Below, piece by piece: positions 26,246-35,500 of a DNA stretch of 64,000 bases; positions within the stretch are counted from its first letter, which is position 1, and the number at the start of each line of letters is the position of its first letter. Below the pieces are notes generated by a model that searched no databases, was not told the origin of the DNA, and was given only the letters and a program-made list of their open reading frames with translations. The stretch covers positions 149,689-213,688 of the forward strand of contig NZ_SLVP01000009.1 in the NCBI RefSeq assembly GCF_004345425.1. Direction: 5' to 3'. The stretch is from Paenibacillus sp. BK033. GTDB taxonomy: Bacteria; Bacillota; Bacilli; Paenibacillales; Paenibacillaceae. The translations under genes were made by a program, and so were the position numbers.

Positions 26246-26749
26246 TTAGCTTTCCTTCTGGGCACGCAGCAGCCGGTTAATCGTCTCCCGGCGGAGACCG
26301 ATGAACTGTCCGATCTCGTCCTGGGTCAGGACATCGGTCAGCTTCTCCGGAGAGATGTAATGGTCGAACCACGCCTCAAGCTTCCGCAGCTTATCCGCCG
26401 GGGCAATCGCGGTTAACTGATCAATCCTCTGCTGCATCATGCGGAGCTTTTCCTGAAGCTGCAGCGCGATCGACCGATACCGCTCCGGGTGCTGTTCAAG
26501 CTCTTCATACCAGGCTGCGGCGGGAAGAATATCCACTTCGCTTGTCACGACTGCGACAGCGGTGCCGAAGTAAGGGTTCGGAGTAATAAGGGAATGATGC
26601 GGAATGATTTCGTCCGGCACGATAATGTTGACCAGAATTTGCGAGCCGTCAGGGTGAACGCGTACAATTTTGAGCAGGCCGCTGCGCAGATGGAAGAGAG
26701 GACCTGCCTGTCCCTGCAGAAATAAAGTTTCGCCTTTATGCAAAATCAT
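26246..26749 (-). CDS. Crp/Fnr-family transcriptional regulator, short form
   Basis: It has a cyclic-nucleotide-binding-like sensor domain (GETLFLQGQAGPLFHLRSG at residues 6-24) and a C-terminal winged helix with DEIGQFIGLRRETINRLL (about residues 147-164). ATG 26749 gives about 167 residues, preceded by GGAGG; the longer TTG start at 26776 falls inside a terminator stem. Typical Crp/Fnr proteins are 220-240 residues, so the N-terminus is short. There is no cysteine in the protein, so it cannot hold an oxygen-sensing Fe-S cluster like FNR; a heme or direct NO sensor is possible. It is a good candidate for the factor that binds the hmp box. Confidence 0.85.
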   Translation of the reverse strand: MILHKGETLFLQGQAGPLFHLRSGLLKIVRVHPDGSQILVNIIVPDEIIPHHSLITPNPYFGTAVAVVTSEVDILPAAAWYEELEQHPERYRSIALQLQEKLRMMQQRIDQLTAIAPADKLRKLEAWFDHYISPEKLTDVLTQDEIGQFIGLRRETINRLLRAQKES

Positions 26750-26774
26750 AAGCGGTGAAGCCTCCGTATTTAAC

Positions 26775-26806
26775 AAGCGAAGCCCGAACCCGGGCTTCGC
26801 TTTTTT
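26775..26806 (+). terminator. Strong plus-strand terminator overlapping the crp/fnr leader
   Basis: Perfect 12-bp arms AAGCGAAGCCCG (26775-26786) and CGGGCTTCGCTT (26791-26802), loop AACC, then T residues on the plus strand. The only upstream plus-strand gene is hmp, whose stop is about 540 bases away. Confidence 0.85.
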
Positions 26807-26901
26807 GTTTTCATTATACGACAGTTTGGATTTATATGTTGCATGGCTATCCCGTTATTGTATCCTAATGGGAGAACTTGCTTTCGATAGGAGGGATTGG
26901 C

Positions 26902-28026
26902 TTGCGACAGCTGGAGAATGAACGGGACATCATAGAGCTTGTGCTCGAAGACGAGTGGATGATGAAGGTGCTGCATGCGGCGGGGGCCTTGAACCTGCCG
27001 GACTGGTGGGTGTGCGCCGGATTTGTACGGTCGAAGGTATGGGATTGTCTGCATGGTTACACGGAGCGGTTCGTATTGCCGGATGTGGATCTGATTTATT
27101 ACGATCCTTCCCAAACGGATGAAGCAGCAGAGAAAGTGCTTGAGCAGAAGCTGAAAGACCTCATGCCGGATGTGCCTTGGTCGGTGAAAAACGAAGCGAG
27201 AATGCATCTGGTGAACGATATCGAGCCGTACGCATCCGCCGTTGATGCCATGTCCAAGTTTCCGGAGACGGTTACCGCTTTGGGACTGTCCTTGGACGAG
27301 CAGAACGGTGTAGTGTTGTCGGCACCTCACGGAATCAGGGATTTGCTGGACCTCGTTGTCCGGCCTACGCCGCATTTTAAGCAGTCGCCGACACTTATGC
27401 CGATCTATGAGAAGCGCCTTCTTCAGAAAAACTGGAAGAGCAGATGGAATCAGGTTGAAGCTGCTACTACCCATATTTATATGGTTCGGCATGCGCACTC
27501 CGTCTATAAGGCAGACGACGAATTGTACCGGCCGTTATCTCCTGATGGAGAGGAAGCGGCGAGAAAAGTTGCCGATCTTCTGGCGGATGTACCGATTTCG
27601 GCCATTATCTCCAGCCCGTACAAACGGGCGCTTCAAACGGTGGAGCCGTTAGCCGCTCGGAAAGGTCTTGCCATTCAAGCGGAGGAAGACTTTCGGGAGC
27701 GGTTATTGGCGGACCGGCCGCAGGATGAATTTGATTATGCCATCCGGAAGGTATGGGAAGAGGAGGACTTCTCCTGGCCGGGAGGCGAATCCAATCTGGT
27801 CGCTCAGCATAGAGGGGTACAGGCTCTGCAAGGCGTACTCCGTCGTTACCAGGGAGAGACGATCGCCATCGGGACGCACGGCAACCTCATGGCATTAACG
27901 ATGAAGGCCTTTAACCCGGAATACGGCTTTGCCTTCTGGCAGCAGCTGAGCATGCCGGATATTTATAAGCTTAGCTTTACCGGCCTTGCGCTCACGCATG
28001 TCGAGCGAATTTGGGATATATCCTAA
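26902..28026 (+). CDS. Nucleotidyltransferase-like domain fused to a histidine phosphatase
   Basis: About 374 residues from TTG 26902, six bases after AGGAGGG. The N-terminal part (1-185) resembles the nucleotidyltransferase-like family COG3575: DWWVCAGFVRSKVWDCLHG, LPDVDLIYYDP and RMHLVNDIEPYASAVDAM. The C-terminal part (about 190-374) is a complete histidine-phosphatase domain: IYMVRHAHSVYKAD with the phosphorylated His, ISSPYKRALQT, a Glu in DFRERLL, and GTHGNLMALTM with the second His. I know both as separate proteins; the fusion has no internal stop or start. The substrate is unknown. Confidence 0.85.
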   Translation: MRQLENERDIIELVLEDEWMMKVLHAAGALNLPDWWVCAGFVRSKVWDCLHGYTERFVLPDVDLIYYDPSQTDEAAEKVLEQKLKDLMPDVPWSVKNEARMHLVNDIEPYASAVDAMSKFPETVTALGLSLDEQNGVVLSAPHGIRDLLDLVVRPTPHFKQSPTLMPIYEKRLLQKNWKSRWNQVEAATTHIYMVRHAHSVYKADDELYRPLSPDGEEAARKVADLLADVPISAIISSPYKRALQTVEPLAARKGLAIQAEEDFRERLLADRPQDEFDYAIRKVWEEEDFSWPGGESNLVAQHRGVQALQGVLRRYQGETIAIGTHGNLMALTMKAFNPEYGFAFWQQLSMPDIYKLSFTGLALTHVERIWDIS

Positions 28027-28117
28027 ATCGCGTTAATAACATTGAAAATTCCTCTTATAGTGCTTCACCATGTAAATCAAAGTCATACTCTATGAAAAAT
28101 CTTAATAATATGTAACT

Positions 28118-28145
28118 AAGAGAGGGATATCCCTCTCTTTTTCAA
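28118..28145. terminator. Terminator between convergent phosphatase-fusion and marR genes
   Basis: The perfect 22-bp palindrome with arms AAGAGAGGGAT/ATCCCTCTCTT is followed by T residues on the plus strand. It abuts the stop of the marR gene. Confidence 0.88.
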
Positions 28146-28591
28146 TCTTTTTCGTTAAAGTAGTTGTATGCTTTCGTTAATAAGTCGGAGAGCATTAACG
28201 TCTGCTCCTCGCCCAGGTGCTCGACCAGGCCGCTAAGATGCTGATTCAATTGCTCGTCCGCTTCCTTCGCAATCTGCTTTCCTTTAGGAGTAAGCTCAAT
28301 TCCCACCGAACGTCTGTCATCCGGGTCTACGGTACGTTCAACAAGCCCGTCGGCTATCAGTTTCTTAAGAAGCTGGGTGACGGTTGGGGTAGTGACAAGC
28401 AGCTTGCTGCTGATTTCGGATACTCTGATTTTAGGATTATCGACATCGGTATTCATCATGATGCAGAACAAAATGCGAAGCTCGCTCTTGTTAAGGCCGT
28501 TAACCGATCTTTGTCTCCACTCGGCTTTCGCAAAACGGGTAAATGATTCCCTTAAACGTTGGATGGTCTCCTGATGGTTGTCTTTGTTCAT
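28142..28591 (-). CDS. MarR-family transcriptional regulator
   Basis: About 149 residues from ATG 28591 (GGGAG five bases upstream). The winged helix is clear: SEISSKLLVTTPTVTQLLKK as recognition region and VERTVDPDDRRSVGIELTPK as the wing with the conserved DxRS(V/K) motif. It lies divergent from the UDP-glucose dehydrogenase operon, whose promoter start point carries an inverted repeat, and thus probably represses that operon. Ligand unknown. Confidence 0.92.
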   Translation of the reverse strand: MNKDNHQETIQRLRESFTRFAKAEWRQRSVNGLNKSELRILFCIMMNTDVDNPKIRVSEISSKLLVTTPTVTQLLKKLIADGLVERTVDPDDRRSVGIELTPKGKQIAKEADEQLNQHLSGLVEHLGEEQTLMLSDLLTKAYNYFNEKD

Positions 28592-28628
28592 ACCTACTCC
28601 CAATCCCTAAGTTGTTAATTGTTTATAC

Positions 28629-28681
28629 TTGAAATATATCACACTTCTCATTATTATGATTATAGTTAAGTTGGTAAACTA
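28629..28681 (+). promoter_or_regulatory. Promoter of the ugd operon with candidate MarR operator
   Basis: TTGAAA (28629-28634), a 17-base spacer and TATTAT (28652-28657) form the promoter. The inverted repeat TAGTT-N9-AACTA (28663-28681) covers the predicted start point near 28664, a repressor position. The divergent marR gene is the likely source of the repressor. Confidence 0.6.
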
Positions 28682-28714
28682 ATTATTTAAATGCCACAAT
28701 AATGGGGTGTTACG

Positions 28715-30073
28715 ATGGTTAACGTAGGAGTAATGGGTACGGGTTACGTCGGGCTTGTCCATGGTGCTGTTTTATCCAATTACGGTTTCCGGGTTACCTG
28801 CATGGACGTAGACGAACAGAAAATCGAGCGTCTGAACCAAGGCCTTTCTCCAATCTACGAGCCAGGGCTTGACGAGCTGCTCCAAAGCGGCCTTCGCGCC
28901 GGGAATCTCGTCTTTACGGCAAGCGCCCAGCAAGTCGTTCAGACAAGCGACGTTCTGTTTATCGCAGTGGGAACGCCCGCCAAAGAGGACGGCAGCGCGG
29001 ATCTTTCGCATGTCTGGGATGCGGTGCAGCAAATCGGCAAGCATATCAACGGTCATAAAGTGATTGTCAGCAAATCAACGATGCCGGTTGGAACAAGCAG
29101 AAGCATTGCCATGTATCTTGACGGCAAGCTCAGAGGCACCCCGTACCGGGTTGACGTAGCCTCTAATCCGGAGTTCCTGAGACAAGGCAAGGCTGTCAGC
29201 GATTCGTTGTCTCCATCCCGGGTTGTGATTGGAGCGGAGAGCGACGAAGCGGTGCAAATGCTGAAGAAGGTTTACGCTACTCATCTTGAGCAGGATGTCC
29301 CGTTTCTATTCACGAACTGGGAAACTTCCGAGATGATCAAATACGCGTCAAACTCCTTCCTGGCGGTCAAAATTTCTTTTATTAACGAGTTGGCCTTATT
29401 ATCCGAAAAGGTTGGCGCGAAAATCCAGGATATTGCGAAGGGTATGGGCTTGGACGACAGAATTTCGCCGCATTTCCTGCAGGCAGGCCCCGGTTACGGA
29501 GGCAGCTGCTTCCCGAAAGATACGCAGGCAATCGTGGATGTCGGCAGGAAGAACGGCGAAGAGCTGTACGTCGTGCGTGCGGCCATAGCAGCCAATGAGA
29601 AGCAGAAGGCGAAGATGGCGAGCAAGATCGAAGAGGCGTTATCCTTTGACGGTAAGTTGAAAGGAAGAACCGTTGCGGTATGGGGGCTTACCTTCAAGCC
29701 GGATACGGATGACATCCGCTATACTCCAAGCTATGAGATCATTCAGGGCCTGCTCGGCAAAGGAGCTTCCGTTAAGGTCTATTGCCCGCAAGGGATGAAG
29801 CAGGCGAAGCTTTATTGGACCGATTTGAACAGCCGAATCCAATATTGCGACAGCGAGGCGGAATGCTCGCAGCAGGCGGACGCGATTGTGCTGATGACCG
29901 AGTGGGAGCAGTTCCGTGCTGCCAATTGGGAGAAAATCGCCCGCGGCATGCGCGGAAATGCGTTCTTTGATATGCGGAATATGTTCGCGGGGGACGATTC
30001 AGTCCTTCAATGGTTCAAATACTACCCGGTGGGCGCAAGCGAGCACGGGTATCCCTTGCGGGAGGCACAATGA
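28715..30073 (+). CDS. ugd: UDP-glucose 6-dehydrogenase
   Basis: It oxidises UDP-glucose to UDP-glucuronate with two NAD. The 452-residue protein has the NAD-binding GTGYVGLVHGAVL at its N-terminus, SPIYEPGLDELL, SKSTMPVGTSRSIA, and the catalytic Cys265 in GPGYGGSCFPKDTQA. WGLTFKPDTDDIRYTPS marks the C-terminal UDP-binding domain. It overlaps the epimerase gene by four bases (ATGA). The product feeds the following epimerase and glycosyltransferase, so the operon probably decorates an envelope polymer or lipid with uronic acid sugars. Confidence 0.95.
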   Translation: MVNVGVMGTGYVGLVHGAVLSNYGFRVTCMDVDEQKIERLNQGLSPIYEPGLDELLQSGLRAGNLVFTASAQQVVQTSDVLFIAVGTPAKEDGSADLSHVWDAVQQIGKHINGHKVIVSKSTMPVGTSRSIAMYLDGKLRGTPYRVDVASNPEFLRQGKAVSDSLSPSRVVIGAESDEAVQMLKKVYATHLEQDVPFLFTNWETSEMIKYASNSFLAVKISFINELALLSEKVGAKIQDIAKGMGLDDRISPHFLQAGPGYGGSCFPKDTQAIVDVGRKNGEELYVVRAAIAANEKQKAKMASKIEEALSFDGKLKGRTVAVWGLTFKPDTDDIRYTPSYEIIQGLLGKGASVKVYCPQGMKQAKLYWTDLNSRIQYCDSEAECSQQADAIVLMTEWEQFRAANWEKIARGMRGNAFFDMRNMFAGDDSVLQWFKYYPVGASEHGYPLREAQ

Positions 30074-31107
30074 AGACGTATTGCGTAACCGGGGGAGCGG
30101 GTTTTATCGGCTCCCATCTTTGCGAGCAGCTGCTGGCTCAAGGCCACCGCGTCGTCAATATCGATAATTTCAACGACGTTTACGACTATAAAACCAAAAT
30201 CAGGAATATCCTGAATAGTACAAGGTCGGAGTTTCCTTTCCTCTATTTGGGAGAAAAGGAAGGCGATGTGGCCAAGCTTCAGGCGGTTGTGGAATCGGAT
30301 CATTACCGGCTGGCTGCGGCGGATATCCGCCGCATGGACGAGCTTGATGCCTTGTTCGCCAGCGAGAGGATCGACGCCGTTATCCACCTGGCGGCTATGG
30401 CCGGGGTCCGGCCGTCGATTGAGGATCCGCTTCTGTACGAGGATGTGAACGTGAAGGGAACTCTTCATATTCTGGAGGCGATGCGTAAGCATGGCGTGCG
30501 CAAATGGCTTTGCGCCTCGTCATCGTCCGTGTACGGGAATAACAGGAAGGTGCCTTTTTCCGAGGAGGACGTCGTCGACTTCAGCATATCGCCGTATGCG
30601 GCGACCAAAAAAGCCTGCGAAGTGCTGGGGCACACGTACTTTCATCTGCATCATATCGATACGATTATGCTGCGCTTTTTCACGGTTTACGGAGAGCGGC
30701 AGCGGCCGGATCTTGCCATTCACAAATTCGCGAGGATGCTGGACAAGGGAGAAGAGCTGACGATGTACGGCGATGGCTCCTCGAGGCGCGATTACACGTA
30801 TATCGGCGATATAATCGCGGGTATACTTGGCGCCTTGTCGTATGTGGAACGGATGGAAAACCTCTACGAGGTTGTGAATCTGGGCACGAACCGAACCATC
30901 ACGCTCCGGGAATTAATCGCTAGCTTGGAACAGGAGTTTGGCAAGAGAGCCCTCGTTCGTACACTGCCTAACCAGCCGGGAGATGTGGAGCAGACCTATG
31001 CCGACGTATCCAAGGCCAATCGGCTGTTCGGTTATCTCCCGCAGACCGATTTTGCCGAGGGAATACACAAGTTTGTTACATGGTACAGGGGGAATGGAAA
31101 TGGTTAA
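30070..31107 (+). CDS. NAD-dependent epimerase, UDP-glucuronate 4-epimerase-like
   Basis: A short-chain dehydrogenase/reductase-fold sugar nucleotide epimerase of 345 residues. It has VTGGAGFIGSHLCEQLL at residues 6-22, the serine motif CASSSSVYGNN and the YxxxK pair Tyr176/Lys180 in SPYAATKKACEV, then RFFTVYGERQRPDLAIHKF. The last segment resembles UDP-glucuronate 4-epimerases, consistent with the upstream dehydrogenase supplying UDP-glucuronate; UDP-galacturonate would be the product. ATG 30070 is chosen for GGGAGG just upstream and for the family N-terminus. Confidence 0.88.
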   Translation: MKTYCVTGGAGFIGSHLCEQLLAQGHRVVNIDNFNDVYDYKTKIRNILNSTRSEFPFLYLGEKEGDVAKLQAVVESDHYRLAAADIRRMDELDALFASERIDAVIHLAAMAGVRPSIEDPLLYEDVNVKGTLHILEAMRKHGVRKWLCASSSSVYGNNRKVPFSEEDVVDFSISPYAATKKACEVLGHTYFHLHHIDTIMLRFFTVYGERQRPDLAIHKFARMLDKGEELTMYGDGSSRRDYTYIGDIIAGILGALSYVERMENLYEVVNLGTNRTITLRELIASLEQEFGKRALVRTLPNQPGDVEQTYADVSKANRLFGYLPQTDFAEGIHKFVTWYRGNGNG

Positions 31108-31807
31108 GTTATCGGTCGTTGCGCCTATTTATAACGAAGAAGAAAACATTAAGCTGCTGCACGAGGCGATCACGAATGCGGTTAAAGATAAAGTAGAGAG
31201 CTACGAAATCGTCCTCGTCAACGACGGCAGCAAGGATCGCAGCGCGATGCTGCTCGATGAGCTGGCCGAGCAGGATTCCAAGGTGAGAGTGATTCATTTC
31301 GAGAAAAACTGCGGTCAGACTGCGGCCATCTACGCCGGCCTGAAGGGCTCGACCGGCGAGCTGGTCGCGTTGATTGACGCGGACCTGCAAACGGACCCGC
31401 GGGATATTTTCAAGCTGATGCCTTATATCCCGAACATGGATTTCGTGAACGGCAAGCGCGTGCGCCGCAGAGATACGGTCGTGAAGAAGGTATCCTCCCG
31501 CGTCGGCAACGGCGTCCGCAACTGGCTGACGGGCGATCAAATCTACGATACCGGCTGCCCGATGAAGCTGATGAAGCGCGAGGTGGCGGACAGCTATTAT
31601 TTGTATGAGGGACAGCATCGTTTTCTCCCGACTCTGGCGAAGATTAACGGCTTTAAGGTTATCGAGGTGGCCGTATCCCATCAGGAAAGACAGCATGGCG
31701 TATCCAAATACGGCGTATTTAACAGAGCCTTCGTGGGGCTTATGGATGCCATCGTCATTGGCTGGCTCCGCAAACGGGTCATTCGCTATCAAATCAAAGG
31801 CCATTAA
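31100..31807 (+). CDS. GT2 glycosyltransferase, polyprenyl-phosphate sugar transferase-like
   Basis: A 235-residue family 2 glycosyltransferase resembling DPM1/ArnC-type enzymes. It has SVVAPIYNEEENIKLL at the N-terminus, VLVNDGSKDRSAMLLDEL, the metal-binding IDADLQTDP and the acceptor region EGQHRFLPTLAKINGFKVIE with SHQERQHGVSKYG. There is only one weak hydrophobic stretch at the end. Such enzymes load a sugar on undecaprenyl phosphate at the membrane. It overlaps the epimerase by eight bases and is followed after two bases by a LAB_N membrane protein. The donor is inferred to be a UDP-uronate. Confidence 0.88.
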   Translation: MVKLSVVAPIYNEEENIKLLHEAITNAVKDKVESYEIVLVNDGSKDRSAMLLDELAEQDSKVRVIHFEKNCGQTAAIYAGLKGSTGELVALIDADLQTDPRDIFKLMPYIPNMDFVNGKRVRRRDTVVKKVSSRVGNGVRNWLTGDQIYDTGCPMKLMKREVADSYYLYEGQHRFLPTLAKINGFKVIEVAVSHQERQHGVSKYGVFNRAFVGLMDAIVIGWLRKRVIRYQIKGH

Positions 31808-31809
31808 TT

Positions 31810-32133
31810 ATGTGGTGGCATGCGATTATAGGCAATGTGTCGGCCGGCAACATGGGATGGATTATTTTTGGCTTTATCGGGCAGATCATGTTCACGATGC
31901 GGTTTATCACCCAATGGCTGGCGAGCGAAAAAGCGAAAAAAACCGTCGTTCCGCAGTCATTCTGGATTTACAGCATTTTGGGCAGCGCGGTGTTGTCTAT
32001 TTACGCGATATACCGCAAGGATCCCGTCTTTTTGCTGGGCCAGCTGCCCAGCGTCTTTATTTACTTCCGGAATATCATGCTCAACCGCAAGTCGGAGGTA
32101 CAAGCCGCGAACAGCAATTCCGCGGATATGTAG
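31810..32133 (+). CDS. LAB_N-domain membrane protein
   Basis: A 107-residue protein with three hydrophobic segments that matches the domain found at the N-terminus of some lipid A disaccharide synthases (LAB_N): WIIFGFIGQIMFTMRFITQW, VVPQSFWIYSILGSAVLSIY and GQLPSVFIYFRNIML. Here it stands alone in a Gram-positive context with no lipid A pathway. In other genomes such proteins accompany GT2 polyprenyl-phosphate glycosyltransferases, and the gene starts two bases after that gene's stop, so it probably helps that enzyme or moves its lipid-linked product. Function remains inferred. Confidence 0.85.
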   Translation: MWWHAIIGNVSAGNMGWIIFGFIGQIMFTMRFITQWLASEKAKKTVVPQSFWIYSILGSAVLSIYAIYRKDPVFLLGQLPSVFIYFRNIMLNRKSEVQAANSNSADM

Positions 32134-32150
32134 TGAAACTTTTAATTGGG

Positions 32151-32190
32151 AAGCATTTAAGGCCCCTTGGGGACCTTAAATGCTTTTTTT
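32151..32190 (+). terminator. Intrinsic terminator of the ugd operon
   Basis: Arms AAGCATTTAAGG (32151-32162) and CCTTAAATGCTT (32174-32185) with a C/G-rich top, followed by a run of T residues. Confidence 0.93.
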
Positions 32191-32567
32191 TGGCGGCATG
32201 GAGCAGGTTAAAGTCCCCGAGGAGACCTAGGATAAGACCCTGACAGGTTCCTATTTCATGTCTGACGGCAAATTTCCGCCTCTAATGCAGGTTCATGGAA
32301 TATGCCAGGTTAACGGTTATGTTGGAATTTGGAGCAAGGTAATCCGCGACTATGACTGGACAAGCCCAAGATATCTTGGCATGAATCGCTAAATATTGGC
32401 ATGTTCTTCCTGCCGCTTGCGGCAGTATACTAATCGATGCATGGCGATGAAAGCGTTGCCAGTAATCGTTGGTTGAGGAAGGAGGTCTGAAGGGGGAAAT
32501 CACGCGATTGGCTTGAGCTCACGTACAGCCATGAACAACTATTGCGAATTAGGGAGGAAATAGACGA
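32191..32567. promoter_or_regulatory. Leader region of the GH81 gene with an inverted repeat
   Basis: I see no gene in these 377 bases. A perfect palindrome CTGCCGC-TT-GCGGCAG (32410-32425) directly abuts a -10-like TATACT (32426-32431), so it would occupy the promoter spacer. TTGGCATG occurs twice (32376-32383 and 32396-32403), 20 bp apart. About 130 bases of leader follow before the GGGAGG ribosome site of the glucanase. Confidence 0.4.
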
Positions 32568-35500
32568 ATGAACACGATGTATCGGGAAAGGGCGACGAGA
32601 AAGCTGCTAGTCTTGACGCTATGCGCGGTCATGCTGGTCTCGCTGGTATCGTCCTTATTTATCCGTGAGGTACATGCGGCAGGCTCTTATTTATTATCCC
32701 AGAATAAAACGGCGTACGCTTCTTCCGTCGAAGGAGGAAACGCGGCGAATCTTGCGGTGGACGGTTCGGCCGGCACGCGCTGGGGAAGCCAATGGGGCGT
32801 GGATCCCCAATGGCTTTATGTCGATCTTGGCGCTAACGCTTCGATAGACCGCGTGAAAATCCAGTGGGAAGGCGCTTATGCGAAAGCCTACAAAATCCAG
32901 GTATCGAGCGATGAATCGACTTGGAACGATGTTTACTCGACAACAACGGGAGACGGCGGTACCGATGACCTGACGTTAGCGGGAACCGGCCGTTATGTCA
33001 GAGTATTAGGCACGCAGCGCGCCCTCGCGGCTTATGGCTACTCCATCCTGGAATTTGAGGTATACGGGACAGGCGGCTCTACGGCTCCACCGGTTGATTA
33101 CGGTCCGAACGTAGCGCTGAACAAACCGGTGACGGTATCATCGACTGAAAATTCCGCCTATTTGCCTCCGGGCTCGACGGCTGCTTCCAATGCGGTTGAC
33201 GGCAACCCGGCAACGCGCTGGTCGTCCAACGCCACCGACAATGAATGGATCTATGTCGATCTGGGCTCCGCCCATCAGATCGGCCGGGTGGTCCTGAACT
33301 GGGAAGCTGCAGCCGGGCGGGCGTACGACGTTCAAGTATCGAATAACGGCACGCAATGGACAACCGTCTATCGCGAGCTTCACTTTGCGGGAGGCAAACA
33401 GGAGATTCCGCTATATACAAACGGGCGTTACGTTCGGATGAACGGGATCGGCCGCGCGACTAGCTTCGGCTACTCGCTTCTCGAGTTTGAGGTGTACGAT
33501 TATATAGCCGGCCAGCCGCAGCCGACGTATTCGATTCCGGCACTGCCAACGCCAACAGCCGTGCAATCGGGCTCCGGCAGCTACCTGACTAACGATATCC
33601 ATATGCCGCAGCCGAAATATCCGTCTAATAAGACGTCGAATATCTCGACTCCAATCCCGTCGAATGACTGGTGGCAGTCGATTCTGATCAAGCCGTACGG
33701 CGATTATCTCGTCACGCTGCCGCTGAAGTCGAAGTACTTCCAGCAAGGGCTTGGCATTCTGAATCCCGGAGCGGGCTGGCTGTCCTCGGACGGTAGAGCG
33801 GTCAATGCCGACGGCAATCCCGACCTGTACGTCATGTCAAACAGCATTAACACGTCCAAGCTACAAACCCGCGTGACGGGTTACGGCGACTGGTCCGTGG
33901 ACGCGGTTGTAAGCGACGATGCCACGGACAAGATGAAATCGACCTTCGTCAAAGGCTCGCCTTACGTGTACAACACCTTTGCCGATCCGAATTCGGTCGA
34001 GATCTATTCTTCGCTGATTACGCAGCTGTTTGACGACAACGGCAACGCGGTCCTGACGACCGAAGGCGCAACGCTGACCGCCGACCATATCGGCGTGAAG
34101 CTGGTGAACACGGACGGCAGCGGCGCATCGTATACGCGTTACTATGGCCTTTTTGCACCGGCGGGAACGGTATTCAAGAAGGTTGGGGCGAAGGTCAAAA
34201 TCCAGCTTGGCAGCGGAGGAAACTACCTGTCGGTTGGCGCTATGCCGGCCGCTTCTAACTTGAATTACTATTACCAGCATGCTTATGCCTTCGTAACGGA
34301 TACGAAAGTGAATTACAGCTACAATGAGTCCACTTCGCAGGTGACAACGGATTACACGCTGACAACGGCCCTGAAGCGCACCGGGTTCTCGAATCAGGCG
34401 CTGACAACGCTTCTGCCGCATCAATGGAAGGTGTCTTCGACACCGCTTACCGCACTGACCTATCCGTCGGTCCGCGGTACGTTGAAGGTGCGCGAAGGCA
34501 ATACCTTTACGACGGTGGACCGCTTCTACGGCATCGTGCCTCAGTTTACGGAGCCTACGGATTCGGCATACGACAAATCGTTGATGGTATCTTACTTGAA
34601 GGCTCTGGACGAAGAAACGACAAGCAATCTGATGGCTGCCGACGCTTATTGGCAAGGCAAGAAGCTCCATCCGCTGGCGATGGGCGTTCTTGCGGCAAAC
34701 GAGCTTGGCGAGACCGCTTACCGGGATAAATTCCTGTCGCGGATCAAGACGATCCTGACGGACTGGTATACGTATACAAACGGCGAACCGGATTACTTCC
34801 TGTACTACAACTCCGATTGGGGGACAACGTACTACAAGTCCAGCGAGTTTGGCGCGAATAACGGCATTACGGACCATCATTTTACGTATGGCTATTATGT
34901 ATTTGCATCCGCCGTGCTTGCGACCTTCGACAATGATTTCAAAACGCAGTACGGCCCGATGATCGACCATCTCGTCCGCGACTACGCGAACCCTTCGCGT
35001 ACGGATTCCATGTTCCCGTTCTTCCGCAGCTTTGATCCTTATGAAGGCCATTCATGGGCAGGCGGTTACGCGGATAACGATAACGGCAACAACCAGGAAG
35101 CAGCAGGCGAATCGCTCTTCGGATGGGTTGGCCAATACATGTGGGCACTTGCCGACGGCGATACCGCATTCCGCAACGCTGCCATTTATGGGTTTACGAC
35201 GGAGCTGAACGCGGTGATGCAATACTGGTTCAACTATGACGGGGACAACTGGATTCCGCAATATACGCACAAAACGGTCGGACAAGTATACGGAGCATCG
35301 AATTTCTTCGGTACTTTCTTTAACGGAGATCCGGTATACGTATACGGGATCCATTGGCTGCCGACTGCTGAATATTTGACAAGCTACAGCCTTGTGCCGG
35401 GCAAAGCGGCAGGTCTGTACAGCGGCTTTGTTGCCGATAACGGCGGTCCGGAGACGGACTGGTATCATATCGTATGGCCAATCCAAGCGTTAAGCGATCC

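Noticed and set aside
33861..35051. A 396-codon minus-strand frame inside the GH81 gene
   Set aside because: Its sequence is rich in Arg, His and Val as expected for a mirror of biased coding DNA, and the plus strand holds the GH81 catalytic domain.
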